Position numbers and translations under genes: made by a program. A stretch of DNA of 64,000 bases from Bacteroidaceae bacterium. Lineage in GTDB: Bacteria; Bacteroidota; Bacteroidia; Bacteroidales; Bacteroidaceae. The DNA is taken from contig JAUUPT010000003.1 of NCBI GenBank assembly GCA_030843315.1, forward strand, positions 1-64,000, written 5' to 3'. Every line of letters begins with the position of its first letter. Position 1 is the stretch's first letter. Under the pieces are notes generated by a model. The model saw only the letters and a list, made by a program, of their open reading frames with translations. It was not told the DNA's origin and did no database searches. Shown piece after piece: positions 58,967 through 64,000 of the stretch.

Positions 58967-60850
58967 CTTTGTGCCCGAGAATTCCATGAACTTGCGGTAG
59001 AAGGGATGATGTGCCAGTGTGGCGGCTTCTCCCAGTATTACCAGCTTCATGCGGGCACGGGTGATGGCGACATTCATGCGGCGCAGATCGTTGAGGAAAC
59101 CGATCTGTCCTTCATCATTGGCGCGTACCAGGCTGATGAAGATAACGTCGCGTTCCTGTCCCTGAAAACCATCCACGGTATTCACCGTGAGCAGGGAGCG
59201 GTAAGGTTTGAGGGCGGCGTCTCCTTTTATTCTGCCGCGAAGATACTGCACCTGTGCTTTATAGGGGGAGATAATACCGAAATCAATTCGCTCTTCCAGA
59301 ATGCGGTTGCCGCCAATCCGGTTGATGTAGGCTTTCAGTTCCAGTAACAGTAGGTCGGCTTCGGACTTGTTGATGCGGCCGAAGGTCTCGCCCACGAATT
59401 CCTCTTTAAAGTCCATTCCCGAAGTGTCTATCCAGCTGATGGCGGTGTCCCAGTCGAGGATACCTCGGTGGCACACCTCGGGAGCGGCTTCCAACTCTCC
59501 GTTGTAGAACCATTGGGAAGGGAACTTCATGATGTCCTCGTGCATTCGGTACTGTACTTTCAACAGGGAGACTACCGCAGGCTTGTTCTCCACAACCTTT
59601 TCCATCAACGTGCGTTCCAGTCCACCACGGGCAGCTTCGTAGCATTTGATGGTGGGCGGCAACTGGCAATGGTCACCTGCCAATATCACGCGGTCTGCTT
59701 TGCGGATGGCTATCCAGCAGGCAGCTTCCAGCGCTTGGGCGGCTTCGTCTATGAAGAGGGTACCGAAGTGGCGGCCGTTGAGCAGGCGGTGGTTGCTGCT
59801 GACCAAAGTAGAGGCTATGACGTGTGCCCCGTCAAAGAGGTCGGCATTGATTTGTATTTCCAGAGCAGTGCCGCGGTCGCGCAGGCGGCTCATGCGGCTG
59901 CGCACTCCTTCGCGTTCATCATAGCTGCCACGGCGGGCACGCCCTCCGAGTTCGCGCAGGTTCTTACGGATGCTCCATAGTTCGGGATAAAGGGGATGGT
60001 TCTCAAACCGCCGTTCGTAGGTGAAGGACAGCATCTTGTCATTGACGCGTGTCGGGTTGCCGATGCGCAGCACATTGACTCCCCTGTCCACCAGCTTCTC
60101 CGAAATCCAGTCCACCGCCGTATTGCTCTGGGCACATACCAGCACTTGCGGTTCGCGGTGCAGGGTTTCGTAGATGGCTTCTACGAGAGTGGTGGTCTTT
60201 CCGGTGCCCGGAGGGCCATGCACGATGGCTACGTCGCGGGTACACAGTACCTTGTTCACGGCAGTTTCCTGCGTAGAGTTCAGCCAGGGAAAACGTACGG
60301 GGTAGAGTTCGCGGGAGCCGGCTTTCGCTGTTCCCAGCAGTATATCTTTCAGTTCAGCCAGGCGGTTGCCTTTGGCGCGAAGCACATCTTCCAGTGCCTC
60401 GAACATGGTGCGATAAGAAGTTTCATCAAAATAAAGCTGCACACCGAGGTTGTCTGCTCCCTGCACTTCCATGATGGCACCCGCACCGGGCATTACCAAT
60501 ACCATCCGTGCCTCGTCGGCATAGCTCACCGTGGCAATGAAGTTCATATAAGTAATCTTCCCGTCGGCAGACTGACGGAAGAAGCAGGCGGGACGGCCGA
60601 ACTCGAAGTTATGTTCTATGTCCGTGTTCTCGGCACGCGTCACCTCTATTACCAATTGATTCAACGAGTTATAGTAACTCCGTCCCGGCGTGGCAGGATA
60701 CCAGCATAGACCGCGCTTCACCTTCCGGGCCACACCCATATTCTCCGTTTGCCGCTCGAACTCCTCTTTCTCGTGCTCGTATTCCATACGTAGCAGCAGC
60801 TGTTGTCGTTGGAGGTGCAGGACGGGACTGTTTGAATCTTCTTCTTTCAT
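58934..60850 (-). CDS. DNA2/SMUBP2-like superfamily 1 helicase
   Basis: The 638-residue protein has a helicase core with Walker A GPPGTGKTT (about 210-218), a DEAAQALE Walker B, QYRMHEDIMKFPS (motif IV), TVNTVDGFQGQERDVIF (motif V) and NVAITRARMKLVI (motif VI), typical of the UPF1/DNA2/SMUBP2 branch. An N-terminal OB-like part (about 30-200) precedes it. It unwinds DNA or RNA; the exact role in Bacteroides is unknown. A -7 box (TACCTTTG, minus strand 60856-60863) ends five bases before the annotated ATG, so either the mRNA is leaderless or the ATG at residue 18 (60799) is used. Confidence 0.88.
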   Translation of the reverse strand: MKEEDSNSPVLHLQRQQLLLRMEYEHEKEEFERQTENMGVARKVKRGLCWYPATPGRSYYNSLNQLVIEVTRAENTDIEHNFEFGRPACFFRQSADGKITYMNFIATVSYADEARMVLVMPGAGAIMEVQGADNLGVQLYFDETSYRTMFEALEDVLRAKGNRLAELKDILLGTAKAGSRELYPVRFPWLNSTQETAVNKVLCTRDVAIVHGPPGTGKTTTLVEAIYETLHREPQVLVCAQSNTAVDWISEKLVDRGVNVLRIGNPTRVNDKMLSFTYERRFENHPLYPELWSIRKNLRELGGRARRGSYDEREGVRSRMSRLRDRGTALEIQINADLFDGAHVIASTLVSSNHRLLNGRHFGTLFIDEAAQALEAACWIAIRKADRVILAGDHCQLPPTIKCYEAARGGLERTLMEKVVENKPAVVSLLKVQYRMHEDIMKFPSQWFYNGELEAAPEVCHRGILDWDTAISWIDTSGMDFKEEFVGETFGRINKSEADLLLLELKAYINRIGGNRILEERIDFGIISPYKAQVQYLRGRIKGDAALKPYRSLLTVNTVDGFQGQERDVIFISLVRANDEGQIGFLNDLRRMNVAITRARMKLVILGEAATLAHHPFYRKFMEFSGTKKPLPPPASQE

Positions 60851-60855
60851 GTCTG

Positions 60856-60863
60856 CAAAGGTA
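60856..60863 (-). promoter_or_regulatory. -7 box very close to the helicase start
   Basis: The minus strand reads TACCTTTG, a perfect TAnnTTTG, only five bases before the ATG at 60850. Confidence 0.4.
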
Positions 60864-60981
60864 ATAAATCTTCGCGTTCGGCAGAAGAAATGCTTTATTT
60901 TGTTAAACCTTTCATCCGTTTTACTTGTTTATTATATTAAATTGTAATCTTTACAAATATGAATATTAAACACACGTAGTT

Positions 60982-63225
60982 ATGGCTTATGATTTAATGA
61001 TGCTGAAGGCGTTTTACACTGCTTATGCCGGAAAGATAGAGCGCATCCGCCGGGCACTCCATCGTCCGCTGACGTTGGCAGAGAAGATTTTGTATGCTCA
61101 TTTATATAATGAGGATGAAGTAAAGAACTATAAGAGGGGGGAGGACTATGTAAACTTTCGCCCCGATCGTGTAGCGATGCAAGATGCAACGGCGCAGATG
61201 GCTTTGCTGCAATTCATGAATGCGGGACGGGAGCAGGCGGCAGTCCCTTCGACGGTACATTGCGATCATTTGATTCAGGCTTATAAGGGAGCGAAAACAG
61301 ACATTGCAACTGCCACAAAGACCAATGAAGAGGTTTACGATTTCCTTCGTGATGTCTCTTCCCGTTACGGTATCGGTTTCTGGCAACCGGGTGCAGGCAT
61401 TATCCACCAGGTAGTGCTGGAAAACTATGCTTTTCCGGGTGGCATGATGGTGGGTACGGACTCCCATACCCCTAATGCCGGCGGATTGGGGATGGTAGCC
61501 ATCGGTGTGGGAGGTGCCGATGCGGTAGATGTGATGACTGGTATGGAATGGGAACTGAAGATGCCCCGGCTGATAGGCGTGCACCTGACCGGCAAACTGA
61601 ACGGCTGGGCAGCACCCAAAGATGTCATTCTGAAACTGGCGGGCATCCTCACCGTGAAAGGCGGAACGAACGCCATTATCGAATACTTCGGCCCCGGAAC
61701 GGCCTCACTCTCTGCCACCGGCAAAGCAACTATCTGCAATATGGGAGCAGAAGTTGGTGCCACCACTTCCCTTTTCCCTTATGACGAGCGCATGGCTATC
61801 TATCTGAAAGCAACCGGGCGCGAAGAAGTGGCAGAACTGGCTTCGTCCGTAGCTGCCGATCTTTGCGCTGACGACGAGGTACTGGCAGCTCCGGAGAGAT
61901 ACTATGACCGTGTCATCGAAATAAATCTTTCTGACTTAGAGCCTTACATAAACGGTCCGTTCACTCCGGATGCTGCCACACCTATCTCCGAGTTTGCTGC
62001 GAAAGTATTGCAGAACGATTATCCCCGCAAGATGGAAGTCGGCTTGATAGGTTCTTGCACAAACTCTTCTTACCAGGACTTGAGCCGCGCTGTTTCCCTG
62101 GCCCGCCAGGTCGGTGAAAAGCATTTGGCGGTAGCCGCCCCTCTGATTGTCAACCCCGGTTCAGAGCGCATACGCGCCACTGCCGAGCGCGATGGCATGA
62201 TAGATACCTTCGAGAAAATAGGCGCCACCATCATGGCAAATGCCTGCGGCCCCTGCATCGGCCAGTGGAAACGCGAGGCGGACGACCCCACCCGCAAGAA
62301 TTCCATTGTCACCTCTTTCAACCGTAACTTTGCCAAACGTGCCGACGGTAACCCCAATACTTACGCTTTTGTAGCCTCTCCCGAGCTGACCATGGCGCTG
62401 ACCATCGCCGGCGATTTGTGCTTCAACCCACTGAAAGATACCCTGACTAACAGCCGCGGCGAGCAAGTGATGCTTTCCGAACCTGTCGGTGAAGAACTTC
62501 CCCCACTAGGTTTTGCAGCGGGCGATGAAGGCTATGTTGCCCCGACTTCCTATAAAAAAGACATCACGGTAGACCCGCATTCGCAGCGCCTGCAACTCCT
62601 TACTCCTTTCCCCGCCTGGGATGGAACGGATCTCTTGAATATGCCCCTGTTGATAAAGACGCAGGGCAAGTGCACCACCGACCACATTTCGATGGCAGGC
62701 CCGTGGCTCCGCTTCCGCGGACATCTGGAAAACATTTCGGATAATATGCTGATGGGCGCCGTCAACGCCTTCAACGGTGAAACGAATAAAGTATGGAACC
62801 GCTCTACCAACACCTACGGCACGGTATCGGGCACTGCCAAACTCTACAAATCCGAAGGAATCCCCTCCATTGTTGTAGCCGAAGAAAACTATGGCGAAGG
62901 TTCCAGCCGCGAACATGCTGCCATGGAGCCCCGCTTCCTCAATGTGCGCGTCATCCTGGCAAAGAGCTTCGCCCGCATCCACGAAACGAACCTGAAGAAG
63001 CAAGGCATGCTGGCACTGACCTTCGTAGACAAGGCCGATTACGACAAAATCCAGGAGCACGACTTGCTCTCTGTCATCGGACTGAAAGACTTTGCCCCGG
63101 GCCACAACCTGAAAGTGGTTCTTCATCACGAAGACGGTACCCGGGAGAGCTTTGAGGCACAACATACTTATAACGAACAGCAGATAGGCTGGTTCCGCGC
63201 CGGCTCTGCACTTAATGCACGATAG
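60982..63225 (+). CDS. acn: Aconitate hydratase
   Basis: The 747-residue protein matches mitochondrial-type aconitase. Cluster cysteines are C359 in GSCTNSSYQDLSR, and C422 and C425 in ACGPCIGQW. The N-terminal part holds VPSTVHCDHLI and GTDSHTPNAGGLGM; the swivel domain near 640-670 holds NYGEGSSREHAA. It converts citrate to isocitrate. The icd gene starts 3 bp after its stop, so the two are translated together. Confidence 0.96.
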   Translation: MAYDLMMLKAFYTAYAGKIERIRRALHRPLTLAEKILYAHLYNEDEVKNYKRGEDYVNFRPDRVAMQDATAQMALLQFMNAGREQAAVPSTVHCDHLIQAYKGAKTDIATATKTNEEVYDFLRDVSSRYGIGFWQPGAGIIHQVVLENYAFPGGMMVGTDSHTPNAGGLGMVAIGVGGADAVDVMTGMEWELKMPRLIGVHLTGKLNGWAAPKDVILKLAGILTVKGGTNAIIEYFGPGTASLSATGKATICNMGAEVGATTSLFPYDERMAIYLKATGREEVAELASSVAADLCADDEVLAAPERYYDRVIEINLSDLEPYINGPFTPDAATPISEFAAKVLQNDYPRKMEVGLIGSCTNSSYQDLSRAVSLARQVGEKHLAVAAPLIVNPGSERIRATAERDGMIDTFEKIGATIMANACGPCIGQWKREADDPTRKNSIVTSFNRNFAKRADGNPNTYAFVASPELTMALTIAGDLCFNPLKDTLTNSRGEQVMLSEPVGEELPPLGFAAGDEGYVAPTSYKKDITVDPHSQRLQLLTPFPAWDGTDLLNMPLLIKTQGKCTTDHISMAGPWLRFRGHLENISDNMLMGAVNAFNGETNKVWNRSTNTYGTVSGTAKLYKSEGIPSIVVAEENYGEGSSREHAAMEPRFLNVRVILAKSFARIHETNLKKQGMLALTFVDKADYDKIQEHDLLSVIGLKDFAPGHNLKVVLHHEDGTRESFEAQHTYNEQQIGWFRAGSALNAR

Positions 63226-63228
63226 AAT

Positions 63229-64000
63229 ATGGAAAGAATTACCGTACCTTTTATTACAGGTGATGGAGTAGGAGCGGAAGTGACTCCCTCCATGCAGACA
63301 GTGGTGGATGCCGCCCTTAAGAAAGCCTATCACGGCGAACGGAGCATCGAATGGAAAGAAGTGCTGGCAGGTGAACGCGCTTTCAACGAAACGGGTTTCT
63401 GGCTACCGGAGGAGACGATGGAGGCTTTCCGCACTTATAAAGTCGGCATCAAAGGCCCGCTTACCACCCCCATCGGCGGCGGCATCCGTTCGCTGAACGT
63501 GGCGCTGCGCCAGACGCTCGATCTGTACGTCTGCCTTCGCCCCGTGCGTTGGTACAAGGGCGTGGTTTCTCCGGTGAAGGAGCCGCAGAAAGTGAATATG
63601 TGCGTGTTCCGTGAGAACACGGAAGACATCTACGCAGGTATAGAGTGGGAGGCCGGCACACCGGAAGCCGAAAAGTTCTACCGCTTCCTGCACGACGAAA
63701 TGGGAGTGACGAAGGTACGTTTCCCGGAAACCTCTTCCTTCGGCGTGAAGCCCGTTTCCCGGGAAGGGACGGAACGCCTGGTGCGTGCCGCTTGCCGGTA
63801 TGCGCTCAATCACGGTTTGCCTTCCGTGACGCTGGTACATAAGGGAAATATCATGAAGTTCACCGAAGGCGGCTTCAAGAAATGGGGCTATGAACTCGCC
63901 GAACGCGAATTCGGCAAGGAGATTGCCGACGGACGCCTGACGATGAAAGACTGCATCGCCGATGCCTTTCTGCAAAACACGCTGCTCATCCCCGAAGAGT
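63229..64000 (+). CDS. icd: Isocitrate dehydrogenase (partial, cut by window end)
   Basis: The visible 257 codons start MERITVPFITGDGVGAEVTPSM and contain the substrate loop GPLTTPIGGGIRSLNVALRQTLDLYVCLRPVR, FRENTEDIYAGIEWE (phosphate and metal site) and LVHKGNIMKFTEGGFKKWGYE. This is the NADP-type bacterial Icd. It oxidises isocitrate to 2-oxoglutarate. It is coupled to acn and the remainder lies beyond 64000. The aconitase-Icd pair serves 2-oxoglutarate and glutamate synthesis, since Bacteroides have a split TCA cycle. Confidence 0.95.
   Translation, partial: MERITVPFITGDGVGAEVTPSMQTVVDAALKKAYHGERSIEWKEVLAGERAFNETGFWLPEETMEAFRTYKVGIKGPLTTPIGGGIRSLNVALRQTLDLYVCLRPVRWYKGVVSPVKEPQKVNMCVFRENTEDIYAGIEWEAGTPEAEKFYRFLHDEMGVTKVRFPETSSFGVKPVSREGTERLVRAACRYALNHGLPSVTLVHKGNIMKFTEGGFKKWGYELAEREFGKEIADGRLTMKDCIADAFLQNTLLIPEE

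Overview
The window looks like chromosomal DNA of a human-gut-type Bacteroides. Promoters repeatedly show the Bacteroides -7 box TAnnTTTG, often with TTTG or TTCG 19-20 bases upstream. The gene set fits the genus: SusC/D-era glycoside hydrolases, fimbrillin lipoproteins with FimB/Mfa2-type and DUF3575/DUF3868 partners, both methylmalonyl-CoA mutase subunits, AsnA, AnmK, and an acn-icd pair. No rRNA, CRISPR array, transposase or plasmid/phage module was seen. One tRNA (Arg, anticodon CCG) is present.

Layout. 1-3.6 kb: tail of an upstream gene, a GH59 galactocerebrosidase-like enzyme, an orphan ECF sigma factor, and a repeat-bearing gap. 3.6-10.2 kb: envelope glycosylation genes (polyprenyl-phosphate glycosyltransferase, GtrA flippase-like protein, ArnT/PMT-like transferase), an HD hydrolase and an LptD-like outer-membrane protein. 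10.2-17.5 kb: housekeeping genes (ung, asnA, tRNA-Arg) and a leftward lysS-gpsA-pgi-HAD cluster. 17.5-31.6 kb: an accessory fimbrial island. It holds a tyrosine recombinase, a 435-bp invertible DNA switch, an Rrf2-like small protein, DUF3575, FimB/Mfa2, DUF3868, three related fimbrillin-type lipoproteins and a HU-like/DUF4469 DNA-binding protein among dense repeats. 31.8-38.0 kb: MATE exporter, a membrane-anchored TPR-AraC regulator, a cytidylate-kinase-like protein and an AspT-type exchanger. 38.3-44.6 kb: mutA-mutB and topoisomerase III. 44.6-48.7 kb: leftward aroC-dipeptidase-anmK-Nudix operon. 49-52.4 kb: a DUF4925 lipoprotein, a UPF0597/cysteine-desulfidase-type protein and a metal-tailed FKBP isomerase. 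52.7-58.9 kb: the ilvD-ilvB-ilvN-thioesterase-ilvC operon behind a readable transcription attenuator. 58.9-64 kb: a DNA2/SMUBP2-like helicase and the acn-icd pair, with icd cut by the window end.

The most notable system is the fimbrial switch. Two 27-bp inverted sites, each built as 11-bp arm, 5-bp asymmetric core, 11-bp arm, bracket the DNA between the recombinase and the fimbrial genes. The left site lies inside the recombinase gene itself. Inversion would therefore exchange the last ten codons of the recombinase for another ten codons, with the frame kept and a stop at the same length, while reversing a directional terminator and an AT-rich promoter-like stretch in front of the fimbrial genes. 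The second notable element is the ilv leader: a 24-residue peptide rich in Ile, Val and Leu codons, followed by mutually exclusive antiterminator and terminator hairpins.
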